Assembly: GCF_023614525.1 (NCBI RefSeq)
Contig: NZ_CP097885.1
Span: forward strand, 1,853,963-1,917,962
Direction: 5' to 3'
Length of the DNA stretch: 64,000 nt
From: Peptoniphilus genitalis
GTDB lineage: Bacteria; Bacillota; Clostridia; Tissierellales; Peptoniphilaceae
Of this stretch, positions 7,770 through 17,298 are shown piece by piece. Made by a program: the position numbers and the translations under genes. Position 1 is the stretch's first letter; each line of letters begins with the position of its first letter. The notes under the pieces were generated by a model. That model had not been told where the DNA came from. It was given only the letters and a program-made list of their open reading frames with translations, and made no database searches.

Positions 7770-9332
7770 ATGAAAAAGATAACAAAAATAGAAGCAAATC
7801 AAAAAGAAGAATCTATATTTAGAGTTGCTGCCTATGTAAGAGTATCGACAGATGAGGAAGCTCAACTGGTGAGTCTTAAAACACAAAAGGCACACTACGA
7901 AAAGATGATAGCAGAGAACAATTCATATACTTTTGCAGGCCTATACTTTGACGAAGGCATCACTGGAACAAAGAAAGAATGTAGAGACGGTCTTCTAAAA
8001 ATGCTAAAAGACTGTGAAGACGGAAAAATAGATTTTATCCTAACCAAATCAATCTCAAGGCTTGCAAGAAACACGACAGATTGTTTGGAAATCGTAAGGA
8101 GACTTCTCGATTTAAACATTGGTATCTATTTTGAAAAAGAAAACATTGATACAAGAACCATGGAAAGCGAGTTGATGTTATCCATACTTTCATCCCTTGC
8201 AGAAAGTGAGTCCAGGTCGATATCAGAAAATAACAAATGGTCCATAAAGAAAAGATTTCAAAATGGAACCTTTATCATATCAAGTCCACCCTATGGCTAT
8301 GAGAATATAGACGGAAAGATGGTAGTGAATGAAGAAGAAGGAAAAATCATAAAAGAAATATTTGAACAGTATCTTTCAGGTAAGGGAACACATAAAATTG
8401 CAGAAGACTTAAATAAAAGAAAGATTAAAGGACAAAAAGGAGCAAAATGGCATGGATCGACTATAAACGGAATCTTAAAAAATGAAAAATATATAGGCGA
8501 TGTCATCTACCAAAAGACCTATACAGATGAAAATTATAATAGACACAAGAATAAGGGAGAAGAAGACCAGTATAAGATAATAGACAACCATGAAGCCATT
8601 GTAAGTAGAGAGGACTTTGAGAAAGTTCAAGACCTAATAAGGATAAGGGCTATAGCAAAAGGAAATGGAGAAAACACTAAAAGATACCAAAATAGATATA
8701 GCCTATCGGGGAAAATAAAGTGTGGCGAGTGTGGTTCAAGCTTTAAAAGAAGACATCACTATAATGGCAAAGAAAAATATATAGCTTGGACTTGCAGTGA
8801 ACACCTTAAAGATATTAATAAATGTTATATGAAGTTTATTAAAGACAAGGACATAAAACTGGCATTTGCGACTTTAGTAAACAAGCTAGTCTTTGGAAAA
8901 GATAGTATCCTTACACCACTCTTAGAATCCTTAAAGAGAGTGGACAGCAAGGAAGAAGTCGAGAAGATAAATGGAATTGAAGAAAGACTAGAAAAACTAA
9001 AGGAAAGAAAAGAGGTTCTAAGCAAACTAATAACTTCGGGAGTTTTAGATGCAAGTGTTTACGCAAAAGAAAGCAGTGAAATTTCTAGTGAAGAAAGTTA
9101 TCTACTCAGGGAAAAGGAAAGAATTAAAAAAGCCATCCTTGGAAATGATGAAGAAATAAGAGAACTTGAAAAATTAATAGGAATCTTAGGAAAAAGTGAA
9201 ATGATAGATCACTTTGAAGATGACTTGTTTGAAGAAATCATTGACCACATTCAAGTTGTTAATAGAGAGACCCTTGATTTTCATTTAAAGTGTGGACTTG
9301 TACTTAGAGAGGAAGTGAAAAATAATGTCTAG
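7770..9332 (+). CDS. Large serine recombinase 1 of a three-recombinase module
   Basis: A 520-residue recombinase. The resolvase domain (residues about 18-165) has the nucleophile Ser26 in AAYVRVSTDEE and the conserved KSISRLARNTTD arginine motif. The Recombinase domain spans about 180-290, and a zinc ribbon (CGECGSSFKRR, later TCSEHLKDINKC) at about 317-350. A coiled-coil segment rich in Glu and Lys lies near 390-470. These enzymes cut and rejoin attachment sites through 2-bp staggered breaks and a phosphoserine link. It overlaps recombinase 2 by eight bases. A short hydrophilic leader before the catalytic domain is typical of this subgroup. Confidence 0.93.
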   Translation: MKKITKIEANQKEESIFRVAAYVRVSTDEEAQLVSLKTQKAHYEKMIAENNSYTFAGLYFDEGITGTKKECRDGLLKMLKDCEDGKIDFILTKSISRLARNTTDCLEIVRRLLDLNIGIYFEKENIDTRTMESELMLSILSSLAESESRSISENNKWSIKKRFQNGTFIISSPPYGYENIDGKMVVNEEEGKIIKEIFEQYLSGKGTHKIAEDLNKRKIKGQKGAKWHGSTINGILKNEKYIGDVIYQKTYTDENYNRHKNKGEEDQYKIIDNHEAIVSREDFEKVQDLIRIRAIAKGNGENTKRYQNRYSLSGKIKCGECGSSFKRRHHYNGKEKYIAWTCSEHLKDINKCYMKFIKDKDIKLAFATLVNKLVFGKDSILTPLLESLKRVDSKEEVEKINGIEERLEKLKERKEVLSKLITSGVLDASVYAKESSEISSEESYLLREKERIKKAILGNDEEIRELEKLIGILGKSEMIDHFEDDLFEEIIDHIQVVNRETLDFHLKCGLVLREEVKNNV

Positions 9333-9741
9333 GTTATGTTATGGCTATACCATAAGAGACGGAAGATTAGAAATTCAAGAAAAAGAAGCGGAGAATATAA
9401 GAAAAATCTTTAAAAACTACCTTGCTGGCAATGCCCTTATAAAGTCAGCAGACCTTGCAGGCGTGAAGAAAAACAGCTCCAGTGTAAAAAGAATCCTTAC
9501 CAATAAAAAGTATTTAGGAAATGAAATCTATCCCAAGATAATAGATAGAGAAAGCTTTGAAAAAGCAGGTCAAATGTTAAAAGAAAGGGCAGTGGCCATG
9601 GGACGAGTTTGGGAAAAGGAAGAAGAGATCATTAGAGTTCCATGCAAGTTTAGATACAAAAGTGAAGAAGTTCTACCACTAGATCCCTTTGAACGAGCGA
9701 GTTATAAGTATAGGTTAATCAAGGTGATAGATGATGAATAG
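9325..9741 (+). CDS. Recombinase-domain-only protein (second member of the module)
   Basis: A 138-residue protein that begins directly in the Recombinase (PF07508-like) domain: [20 protein letters not shown], then [20 protein letters not shown]. It has no resolvase catalytic domain and no zinc ribbon, so it cannot cut DNA alone. It sits between, and overlaps, two full recombinases (8 bases upstream, 11 downstream), as in the three-recombinase modules of related elements. It probably acts as a DNA-binding accessory or directionality partner; this is inference. The short size matches a conserved arrangement, so it does not look like decay. Confidence 0.8.
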   Translation: MSRLCYGYTIRDGRLEIQEKEAENIRKIFKNYLAGNALIKSADLAGVKKNSSSVKRILTNKKYLGNEIYPKIIDRESFEKAGQMLKERAVAMGRVWEKEEEIIRVPCKFRYKSEEVLPLDPFERASYKYRLIKVIDDE

Positions 9742-11305
9742 CAAGGTCATAGTAATACCAGCGAAGAAGAAAAAAGGAAATTCCATCAAGGAATCAGAAA
9801 AGAAGAAACTGAGAGTGGCAGCTTATGCGAGGGTATCAACAGATAGCGATGAACAAGCAACTTCTTATGACACTCAAGTAGACCACTACACAAATTATAT
9901 AAAGAAAAATCCAGATTGGGAATTTGCGGGAGTTTTTTCTGATGAAGGAATCAGTGGAACATATACCAAGAAAAGAGCTGGCTTTAATAAAATGATTGAA
10001 GAAGCCATGGAAGGAAATATCGACTACATCATTACAAAGTCCATATCGAGATTTGCCAGAAACACACTAGACTGTTTAAAGTATATTCGTAAACTAAAAG
10101 AAAACAACATCCCAGTCTATTTTGAAAAAGAAAACATCAACACCATGGACGCCAAGGGAGAAGTCCTCCTTACCATTATGGCATCTCTTGCTCAACAGGA
10201 AAGTCAGTCCTTATCTCAAAATGTAAAGTTAGGCGTTCAATATAGGTTTCAACAAGGTCAAGTCCAAGTAAACCATAATAGGTTTTTAGGCTATACAAAA
10301 GACGAAGAAGGAAAACTTGTCATTGTTCCTGAAGAAGCAAAAATTATAAAAAGGATCTACAGAGAATATTTAGAAGGAGCAAGCCTACGAGATATAAAGG
10401 AAGGACTAGAGAAAGACAAGATAGTAAATGGAGCAGGAAATAAGAAGTGGCATGTATCGAACCTCAATCAAATATTAACTAATGAGAAATACATGGGGGA
10501 TGCCCTCTTACAAAAGACTTATACAGTGGATTTCCTGAATAAGAAGAGAGTAAAAAATGATGGAATTGCACCTCAATATTATGTAGAAAATAGCCATGAA
10601 GCCATCATACCAAAAGAAATCTTCATGCGAGTCCAAGAAGAAATGGATAGACGAGCTAATATGGTAAGTGGCAAAGGAAAAAGAAGAATTTATTCCAGCA
10701 AATATGCCCTTTCAAGTATTGTCTACTGCTCAAAATGCGGCGATATTTACAGGAGAATAGCATGGAATAACAGAGGGAAAAAGTACACCGTTTGGAGGTG
10801 CTGCACAAGAGTAACCCATGGACCAGATGCCTGCCATGCGAGAACTATTAAAGAAGACGACCTACAAGAGGCAGTTGTAGAAGCCATTAATCAACTTATA
10901 TCTGAAAGCAGTGAATTAAAAGAAATAATAAAAGAGAATATAGAAAAAGTCATCACAGGTGATGGAACTAGCCAGATAGAAGAAATAGATAAAGAAATGT
11001 TGAAAGTGCAAGAAGAGCTTTTAAAAGTAGCTAATGCCAAGAAAGATTACACAGACCTTGTAGAAAGGGTGGAAGAGTTAAGAAATGAAAAAGAAAAGAT
11101 ACTCCTTGAAATGGCGGAAGAGAAGAATGAACAAAGCAGGCTAAAGGAATTAGAAGAGTTTTTAGACAATCAAGAATTAGAAATAGAAAGTTATGATGAA
11201 GAATTGGTGAGGAAACTTATAGATAAGATAGTAATTTATGAAGAAAATTTAAAAGTAGTGTTTAAATCTGGACTTGAGGTTGAAATTGACAAGGATAAAA
11301 AGTAA
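9731..11305 (+). CDS. Large serine recombinase 3 of the module
   Basis: A 524-residue recombinase with nucleophile Ser36 in [13 protein letters not shown], the [12 protein letters not shown] motif, a Recombinase domain (about 190-300), a zinc ribbon ([10 protein letters not shown], then [16 protein letters not shown]) and a C-terminal coiled coil (about 400-500) ending in [13 protein letters not shown]. It starts at tandem ATG codons overlapping recombinase 2. Its last about 50 codons recur as a decayed copy at 36.82-36.98 kb, and the about 50 bp after its stop recur there as well, which marks it as an element end. It is expected to work with the two upstream proteins in excision and integration. 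Confidence 0.93.
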   Translation: MMNSKVIVIPAKKKKGNSIKESEKKKLRVAAYARVSTDSDEQATSYDTQVDHYTNYIKKNPDWEFAGVFSDEGISGTYTKKRAGFNKMIEEAMEGNIDYIITKSISRFARNTLDCLKYIRKLKENNIPVYFEKENINTMDAKGEVLLTIMASLAQQESQSLSQNVKLGVQYRFQQGQVQVNHNRFLGYTKDEEGKLVIVPEEAKIIKRIYREYLEGASLRDIKEGLEKDKIVNGAGNKKWHVSNLNQILTNEKYMGDALLQKTYTVDFLNKKRVKNDGIAPQYYVENSHEAIIPKEIFMRVQEEMDRRANMVSGKGKRRIYSSKYALSSIVYCSKCGDIYRRIAWNNRGKKYTVWRCCTRVTHGPDACHARTIKEDDLQEAVVEAINQLISESSELKEIIKENIEKVITGDGTSQIEEIDKEMLKVQEELLKVANAKKDYTDLVERVEELRNEKEKILLEMAEEKNEQSRLKELEEFLDNQELEIESYDEELVRKLIDKIVIYEENLKVVFKSGLEVEIDKDKK

Positions 11306-11520
11306 ATATACAATATAACTAACAGCACCCGACACGCCTCTTAACAATGCGAACCATGTTGAAGCCCTAGCCCTACTTGTCAAGGAGCGAAGCGACGCTG
11401 AAAAGTAGAGGCAGGTCTCATGCAAAGATTTCCCAAGAGAAGCGACCGAATAGGGAGCTTCGATTGGCAGAAATCGCCTGCTGAGACGGTATGTTTGATG
11501 TCAAGAAAATAATGATATAG
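11306..11520 (+). other. Attachment-like element end: shared 29-bp sequence, then a RumA 3' end
   Basis: No gene fits here. The 29 bp at 11328-11356 (from CCCGACACGCCTC to GCGAACCA) recur at 37000-37028 after the second recombinase remnant. Further on, a CCAAGAGAAGCGA block and a GATTGGCA block resemble 40.77-40.80 kb. GAGACGGT at 11483 lies in a frame reading AETVCLMSRK then stop, which is the C-terminal end of a TrmA/RumA 23S rRNA uracil methyltransferase. Known three-recombinase elements insert in rum-type genes, so this is read as the right attachment site of the element on its left. Confidence 0.6.
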
Positions 11521-12008
11521 CAATGTTTTAAGAAGAAACATCTATTTTATCAACTCGGAGAAATGTGTGTTTCTTTGTTTGTGAGAACAGATCGAGAGTG
11601 TCAGAAAAACAACCAGATTGAGTAAACAGTAGCAATAATCAATTAGGGAGTGGATAGAACAGATATTGACTTCAATTTAACGGCTGCTCTTTTAAATTAA
11701 TACATTAATCTGTATCATTACGTTATAAAAGAAATATTATGATTGTTTTGTTGTATATTCATGGTCTGATAATTATTTTACTTTTCTTATTTGACAGATG
11801 GTAAGTAGGGCAGTGAAAAAGATTATGGATTTTATCTAAGCACTAAGTAGTTTAGATCACTAATCAGGGAAAATAAGGCCTTCAAGATGAATTCCGAAGG
11901 CCCCCTTTCCTTTCCATATAAATATACGTAAAGCATAAGGAACATATGGCAAAAAAAGTGTTTCTCAACATGAGATATAGCTTTTGATATTGAAAGGAGA
12001 GATTCAGT
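11521..12008 (+). promoter_or_regulatory. Leader of the aminoglycoside-resistance cluster with a hairpin
   Basis: A gene-free stretch before the nucleotidyltransferase. TTGACA at 11791-11796 could be a -35 element, but no clear -10 stands at the right distance. GGCCTTC (11877-11883) pairs with GAAGGCC (11896-11902), followed by CCC and a short pyrimidine run. This may be a weak terminator or attenuator ahead of the resistance genes. The ribosome site AAAGGAGAGA stands before the ATG at 12009. Confidence 0.4.
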
Positions 12009-12878
12009 ATGATAGATAATATTATTCAATCAGTGACAGACAAATTATCCTCTTTGCCTTATATAGAAGGCATTGTATTAGGGGGTTCTCGTGCAAGAGG
12101 CACACATACAGAGGATTCTGATATAGATATCGGAATCTATTACAAATCAGAATCATTTGACATTACAGCGATTAATCAAATTGCTACAGAGTTGGATGAT
12201 GAGAATAGAAATAACCTTGTTGTACCTCCCGGAGCGTGGGGTGATTGGATTAATGGCGGCGGATGGTTAGTTATAAATGGGTATCATGTTGACTTGATTT
12301 TACGTGATATAAAACGGGTGGAACAAATAATCAAAGATACGGAGCAAGGAATTGTTACTACTAATTATCAGACGGGGCATCCCCATGGATATATAAGTGC
12401 TATGTATCGTGGAGAATTGGCGATCAGCAAGATACTATATACTAAGAATGAAAGCTTATGCGAATTAAAAAATCAGGCAGAAATTTACCCTGGTGCTCTA
12501 AAGAAGAACTTGATAAACTTTTTTATATTTGAAGCAGAGTTCTCTTTAATGTTTGTAAAAGCAAATGCGGGAGCAGAGGATAAATATTATATTGCAGGCC
12601 ATGTTTTTCGTATTATTTCATGCTTAAATCAAGTACTATTTGCATGTAATAATGCTTATTGCATTAACGAAAAGAAAGCTATAAAACTGATTGAAACCTT
12701 TGAATATAAACCTGAAAAATATGCTGAAAGGGTTAATCATATTTTTGAAGTACTCGGTCTTTCACTTTTTGAATGCTACGATCTGACCGAGAAGCTTTAT
12801 AAAGAAGTGAAAAAAATTGCAACGGAGATGAATAACTTTTTAAACGAGGGGAATTCAGATGAAAGAAAACAAATATGA
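12009..12878 (+). CDS. Nucleotidyltransferase-domain protein of the aadE-sat4-aphA3 cluster
   Basis: A 289-residue protein with the nucleotidyltransferase motif GGSRARGTHTEDSDIDIGIY (residues about 23-42): the GS, and the paired aspartates that bind metal and nucleotide. The C-terminal helical part resembles the substrate-binding domain of aminoglycoside nucleotidyltransferases. It is the usual first gene of the Gram-positive aminoglycoside-streptothricin resistance cluster. A resistance phenotype of its own is not established to my knowledge. The ATG follows AAAGGAGAG. It overlaps the next gene by 20 bases, showing coupling. Confidence 0.8.
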   Translation: MIDNIIQSVTDKLSSLPYIEGIVLGGSRARGTHTEDSDIDIGIYYKSESFDITAINQIATELDDENRNNLVVPPGAWGDWINGGGWLVINGYHVDLILRDIKRVEQIIKDTEQGIVTTNYQTGHPHGYISAMYRGELAISKILYTKNESLCELKNQAEIYPGALKKNLINFFIFEAEFSLMFVKANAGAEDKYYIAGHVFRIISCLNQVLFACNNAYCINEKKAIKLIETFEYKPEKYAERVNHIFEVLGLSLFECYDLTEKLYKEVKKIATEMNNFLNEGNSDERKQI

Positions 12879-13593
12879 TGATAATATATTTTTTCAAAAA
12901 TACAGTCAAATGAGTCGATCACAGCAGGGACTAGCCGGTGCAGGAGAATGGGAAACATTGAGAAAGCTGCTGCCGGATTTTAAAGATAAGCTTGTGCTTG
13001 ATTTAGGATGCGGCTATGGATGGCATTGTATTTATGCGATGGAACACGGAGCGTCTTCTGTTGTAGGTGTTGATATTTCTCATAAAATGCTCAAAGTAGC
13101 AAAAGAGAAAACGCATTTCTCACAGATTGAATATAGATGTTGTGCTATAGAAGATGTGGATTTCCCAGAGGAGAGCTTTGATGTAATACTAAGTTCGCTT
13201 GCGTTTCATTATGTAGCAGACTATGAGAATTTAATAAAAAAGATATATAGGATGCTGAAGGCTGGTGGCAATTTAGTTTTTACAGTTGAACATCCTGTTT
13301 TTACTGCTCATGGAACACAAGACTGGTATTATAACGAAAAAGGAGAAATACTGCATTTCCCGGTGGACAATTATTATTATGAGGGCAAACGGACAGCTAT
13401 GTTTTTGGAAGAAAAGGTTACAAAATATCATAGAACACTGACCACATATCTAAATACACTGCTTTCAAATAGTTTTATAATAAATCAGATTGTGGAGCCA
13501 CAGCCGCCAGAGAACATGATGGATATTCCGGGGATGGCGGATGAAATGCGACGCCCAATGATGCTGATTGTATCGGCAAAAAAGAAGATGTAA
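12859..13593 (+). CDS. Class I SAM-dependent methyltransferase of the resistance cluster
   Basis: A 244-residue methyltransferase with SAM-binding motif I LVLDLGCGYGWHCIY (about residues 46-60), acidic motif II VVGVDIS, motif III region DVILSSLAFHYV and post-motif YRMLKAGGNLVF. The target is unknown; small-molecule methylation is likely because no RNA-binding domain is seen. It overlaps the upstream nucleotidyltransferase and precedes the streptomycin gene by 33 bases, and it travels with both in this cluster. The ribosome site is GAGGGGAATTC. Confidence 0.82.
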   Translation: MKENKYDDNIFFQKYSQMSRSQQGLAGAGEWETLRKLLPDFKDKLVLDLGCGYGWHCIYAMEHGASSVVGVDISHKMLKVAKEKTHFSQIEYRCCAIEDVDFPEESFDVILSSLAFHYVADYENLIKKIYRMLKAGGNLVFTVEHPVFTAHGTQDWYYNEKGEILHFPVDNYYYEGKRTAMFLEEKVTKYHRTLTTYLNTLLSNSFIINQIVEPQPPENMMDIPGMADEMRRPMMLIVSAKKKM

Positions 13594-13625
13594 TAATATA
13601 GAAAAAATAAACGAGGAGTATGTAA

Positions 13626-14534
13626 ATGAGATCAGAAAAAGAAATGATGGATTTAGTACTTTCTTTAGCAGAACAGGATGAACGTATTCGAATTGTGACC
13701 CTTGAGGGGTCACGCGCAAATATTAATATACCTAAAGATGAATTTCAGGATTATGATATTACATATTTTGTAAGTGATATAGAACCGTTTATATCTAATG
13801 ATGACTGGCTTAATCAATTTGGGAATATAATAATGATGCAAAAGCCGGAGGATATGGAATTATTCCCACCTGAAGAAAAGGGATTTTCCTATCTTATGCT
13901 ATTTGATGATTACAATAAAATTGATCTTACCTTATTGCCCTTGGAAGAGTTAGATAATTACCTAAAGGGCGATAAATTAATAAAGGTTCTAATTGATAAA
14001 GATTGTAGAATTAAAAGGGACATAGTTCCGACTGATATAGATTATCATGTAAGAAAGCCAAGCGCAAGGGAGTATGATGATTGCTGCAATGAATTTTGGA
14101 ATGTAACACCTTATGTTATTAAAGGATTGTGCCGTAAGGAAATTTTATTTGCTATTGATCATTTTAATCAGATTGTTCGCCATGAGCTGCTGAGAATGAT
14201 ATCATGGAAGGTCGGCATCGAAACAGGCTTTAAATTAAGTGTAGGCAAGAACTATAAGTTTATTGAAAGGTATATATCCGAGGATTTGTGGGAGAAACTT
14301 TTGTCCACCTACCGGATGGATTCCTATGAAAACATATGGGAAGCATTATTTCTATGCCATCAATTGTTCAGGGCGGTATCCGGTGAGGTGGCGGAAAGGC
14401 TTCATTATGCCTATCCGGAGTATGATAGGAATATAACAAAATATACCAGGGACATGTATAAAAAATACACTGGTAAAACCGGCTGCCTGGATAGCACATA
14501 TGCCGCTGATATAGAAGAGAGGCGGGAACAGTGA
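13626..14534 (+). CDS. aadE: Aminoglycoside 6-nucleotidyltransferase ANT(6)-Ia (streptomycin resistance)
   Basis: A 302-residue enzyme matching ANT(6)-Ia in length, start and end. It transfers AMP from ATP to the 6-hydroxyl of streptomycin, inactivating it in the cytoplasm. The N-terminal motif TLEGSRANINIPKDE followed by DYDITYFV holds the catalytic aspartates. The long helical domain with DCCNEFWNVTPYVIKGLCRK is characteristic of this family. The GTG of sat4 lies inside its last codons (4-base overlap), the known arrangement of the aadE-sat4-aphA3 array. No inactivating change is seen. Confidence 0.97.
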   Translation: MRSEKEMMDLVLSLAEQDERIRIVTLEGSRANINIPKDEFQDYDITYFVSDIEPFISNDDWLNQFGNIIMMQKPEDMELFPPEEKGFSYLMLFDDYNKIDLTLLPLEELDNYLKGDKLIKVLIDKDCRIKRDIVPTDIDYHVRKPSAREYDDCCNEFWNVTPYVIKGLCRKEILFAIDHFNQIVRHELLRMISWKVGIETGFKLSVGKNYKFIERYISEDLWEKLLSTYRMDSYENIWEALFLCHQLFRAVSGEVAERLHYAYPEYDRNITKYTRDMYKKYTGKTGCLDSTYAADIEERREQ

Positions 14535-15073
14535 TTACAGAAATGAAAGCAGGGCACCTGAAAGATATCGATAAACCCAGCGAACCATTTGAGGTGATAG
14601 GTAAGATTATACCGAGGTATGAAAACGAGAATTGGACCTTTACAGAATTACTCTATGAAGCGCCATATTTAAAAAGCTACCAAGACGAAGAGGATGAAGA
14701 GGATGAGGAGGCAGATTGCCTTGAATATATTGACAATACTGATAAGATAATATATCTTTACTACCAAGACGATAAATGCGTCGGAAAAGTTAAACTGCGA
14801 AAAAATTGGAACCGGTACGCTTATATAGAAGATATCGCCGTATGTAAGGATTTCAGGGGGCAAGGCATAGGCAGCGCGCTTATCAATATATCTATAGAAT
14901 GGGCAAAGCATAAAAACTTGCATGGACTAATGCTTGAAACCCAGGACAATAACCTTATAGCTTGTAAATTCTATCATAATTGTGGTTTCAAAATCGGCTC
15001 CGTCGATACTATGTTATACGCCAACTTTGAAAACAACTTTGAAAAAGCTGTTTTCTGGTATTTAAGGTTTTAG
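14531..15073 (+). CDS. sat4: Streptothricin N-acetyltransferase SAT-4
   Basis: A 180-residue GNAT acetyltransferase that acetylates the beta-lysine of streptothricins such as nourseothricin. The acetyl-CoA motif is DFRGQGIGSALINISIEWA (about residues 115-133). The acidic stretch DEEDEEDEEADC near residue 55 is typical of SAT-4. Translation starts at a GTG overlapping the aadE stop. The gene is complete and lies 92 bases before aph(3')-IIIa. The family and allele group are clear from the whole protein. Confidence 0.96.
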   Translation: MITEMKAGHLKDIDKPSEPFEVIGKIIPRYENENWTFTELLYEAPYLKSYQDEEDEEDEEADCLEYIDNTDKIIYLYYQDDKCVGKVKLRKNWNRYAYIEDIAVCKDFRGQGIGSALINISIEWAKHKNLHGLMLETQDNNLIACKFYHNCGFKIGSVDTMLYANFENNFEKAVFWYLRF

Positions 15074-15165
15074 AATGCAAGGAACAGTGAATTGGAGTTC
15101 GTCTTGTTATAATTAGCTTCTTGGGGTATCTTTAAATACTGTAGAAAAGAGGAAGGAAATAATAA

Positions 15166-15960
15166 ATGGCTAAAATGAGAATATCACCGGAATTGAAAAA
15201 ACTGATCGAAAAATACCGCTGCGTAAAAGATACGGAAGGAATGTCTCCTGCTAAGGTATATAAGCTGGTGGGAGAAAATGAAAACCTATATTTAAAAATG
15301 ACGGACAGCCGGTATAAAGGGACCACCTATGATGTGGAACGGGAAAAGGACATGATGCTATGGCTGGAAGGAAAGCTGCCTGTTCCAAAGGTCCTGCACT
15401 TTGAACGGCATGATGGCTGGAGCAATCTGCTCATGAGTGAGGCCGATGGCGTCCTTTGCTCGGAAGAGTATGAAGATGAACAAAGCCCTGAAAAGATTAT
15501 CGAGCTGTATGCGGAGTGCATCAGGCTCTTTCACTCCATCGACATATCGGATTGTCCCTATACGAATAGCTTAGACAGCCGCTTAGCCGAATTGGATTAC
15601 TTACTGAATAACGATCTGGCCGATGTGGATTGCGAAAACTGGGAAGAAGACACTCCATTTAAAGATCCGCGCGAGCTGTATGATTTTTTAAAGACGGAAA
15701 AGCCCGAAGAGGAACTTGTCTTTTCCCACGGCGACCTGGGAGACAGCAACATCTTTGTGAAAGATGGCAAAGTAAGTGGCTTTATTGATCTTGGGAGAAG
15801 CGGCAGGGCGGACAAGTGGTATGACATTGCCTTCTGCGTCCGATCGATCAGGGAGGATATCGGGGAAGAACAGTATGTCGAGCTATTTTTTGACTTACTG
15901 GGGATCAAGCCTGATTGGGAGAAAATAAAATATTATATTTTACTGGATGAATTGTTTTAG
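15166..15960 (+). CDS. aph(3')-IIIa: Aminoglycoside 3'-phosphotransferase APH(3')-IIIa (kanamycin/neomycin/amikacin resistance)
   Basis: A 264-residue kinase of the expected full length. It phosphorylates the 3'-hydroxyl (and 5'' in some substrates) of kanamycin, neomycin, butirosin and amikacin using ATP. The catalytic loop is FSHGDLGDSNIFV (catalytic Asp near 190) and the metal-binding loop is GFIDLGRSGRADKWYDIAF (Asp near 208). The G+C content is visibly higher than neighbouring genes, as known for this transferred gene. A GAGGAAGG ribosome site precedes the ATG, and a perfect 17-bp-stem terminator follows 12 bases after the stop. Confidence 0.98.
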   Translation: MAKMRISPELKKLIEKYRCVKDTEGMSPAKVYKLVGENENLYLKMTDSRYKGTTYDVEREKDMMLWLEGKLPVPKVLHFERHDGWSNLLMSEADGVLCSEEYEDEQSPEKIIELYAECIRLFHSIDISDCPYTNSLDSRLAELDYLLNNDLADVDCENWEEDTPFKDPRELYDFLKTEKPEEELVFSHGDLGDSNIFVKDGKVSGFIDLGRSGRADKWYDIAFCVRSIREDIGEEQYVELFFDLLGIKPDWEKIKYYILLDELF

Positions 15961-15971
15961 TACCTAGATTT

Positions 15972-16020
15972 AGATGTCTAAAAAGCTTTAACTACAAGCT
16001 TTTTAGACATCTAATCTTTT
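15972..16020 (+). terminator. Terminator after aph(3')-IIIa
   Basis: A perfect 17-bp stem: AGATGTCTAAAAAGCTT (15972-15988) pairs with 15996-16012, followed by AATCTTTT. Confidence 0.9.
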
Positions 16021-16235
16021 CTGAAGTACATCCGCAACTGTCCATACTCTGATGTTTTATATCTTTTCTAAAAGTTCGCTAGATAGAGTTCTATATTAGA
16101 GATGTAAAGAGTTTTGGTGAAGAGGTTTGTGAGTATGGCTTTTATAACCAGGGTGCAATGAGAAGCACTAACAGCAGCTAGCTTAAGAACGCATAGGATA
16201 TACTTTTTATGGAAGTCACAGAGGAGGAATAAAAT

Positions 16236-17188
16236 TTGAACAGGATTAACAGAGTAACCTCTATTCTTATTCAGCTGCAATCAAAAAAAATAATTCCTGC
16301 CAAAGAAATTGCACAGCGATTTAATATAAGCTTAAGGACAGTTTACAGAGATATCCGGACACTTGAAGAAGCCGGAATACCAATTGGATCTGAGGCCGGA
16401 AAAGGATATTTTCTTGTAGAGGGCTTCCTACTTCCGCCGGTAATGTTTACAGCGGCGGGAGTGGGTGCATTGATTACAGCAGGGAAATTTTTAAATTGCC
16501 ATGGAGATGAATCATTTATAAAGGATTTTGATTCAGCTATGTATAAAATCAAATCTATTTTGAAGCATGGTGAAAAAAACTATGCACAGGAGTTGGAGAA
16601 CAGTATTAACGTGTACAGCACATCTGGACAGAAAAATACATTGGCGGATAACGTTATTGCAGCAATTCAGACTGCAATCTGCAATAAAAGGGTAATATCA
16701 ATTCAATATCCTGCATCAGGAGGGCAAGAACCGGAAAGCAGAATGATAGAGCCTATATCACTGGGGTTTTATGAACAGAACTGGTACTTAATCGGTTTTG
16801 CAGGCTAAGAAATGAATATAGGAATTTTCGTGTGGATCGGATTAAAAGCATTTGCATAGAAGAAGAGCTCTGTCAAAGCCATGATGGCTCTTTGGAACAA
16901 ATATTAAAACAAATGCTTTCATATAAAAAACTATATAATGTAATTCTTAGAGCTGAAAAAGGGGAGACATACAATTCTATCAAGAACAGGTATTCTCTCG
17001 GCTTCCTTGAAGAAACCGATTTGGGAAGTAAAATGGAAATCGAATTCCAGACAGATTCCTTTGAGATATTGAGCAAGCAGCTGATTGAATATGGATCAGG
17101 CATTGAAATAGTCCAACCTGATGAATTAAAATGCATAACCCGTAAACACCTGGCACAAATTACGAATCACTGCCTAAACTTGATTTAG
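16236..17188 (+). pseudogene. WYL-domain (YafY-type) HTH regulator, frameshifted
   Basis: The N-terminal part starts at TTG 16236 behind GAGGAGG. It has an HTH_11 domain (IPAKEIAQRFNISLRTVYRD) and the beginning of the WYL domain, ending at a stop at 16806-16808 just after NWYLIGFAG. The rest of the protein (LRNEYRNFRVDRIKSI, then the WYL C-terminal extension to 17188) continues in the next frame, without its own ribosome site. A single indel near 16800 explains both pieces. If the frameshift is real the regulator is inactive; it may once have regulated the reductase at 17299. Confidence 0.85.
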
Positions 17189-17298
17189 AGAAAGCGATTG
17201 GTCTGTTATGTATTTTTTGTAAGGTTTCATATCCCCTGCTGACATACAGCTGTCAGTGTATTATGATATTCTACTATCAAAAAGGAGGATTGAAAAAT

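Noticed and set aside
9325..9741. Recombinase 2 as a truncated pseudogene
   Set aside because: It has a ribosome site, overlaps both neighbours cleanly and keeps an intact domain; the short form is a conserved feature of such modules.
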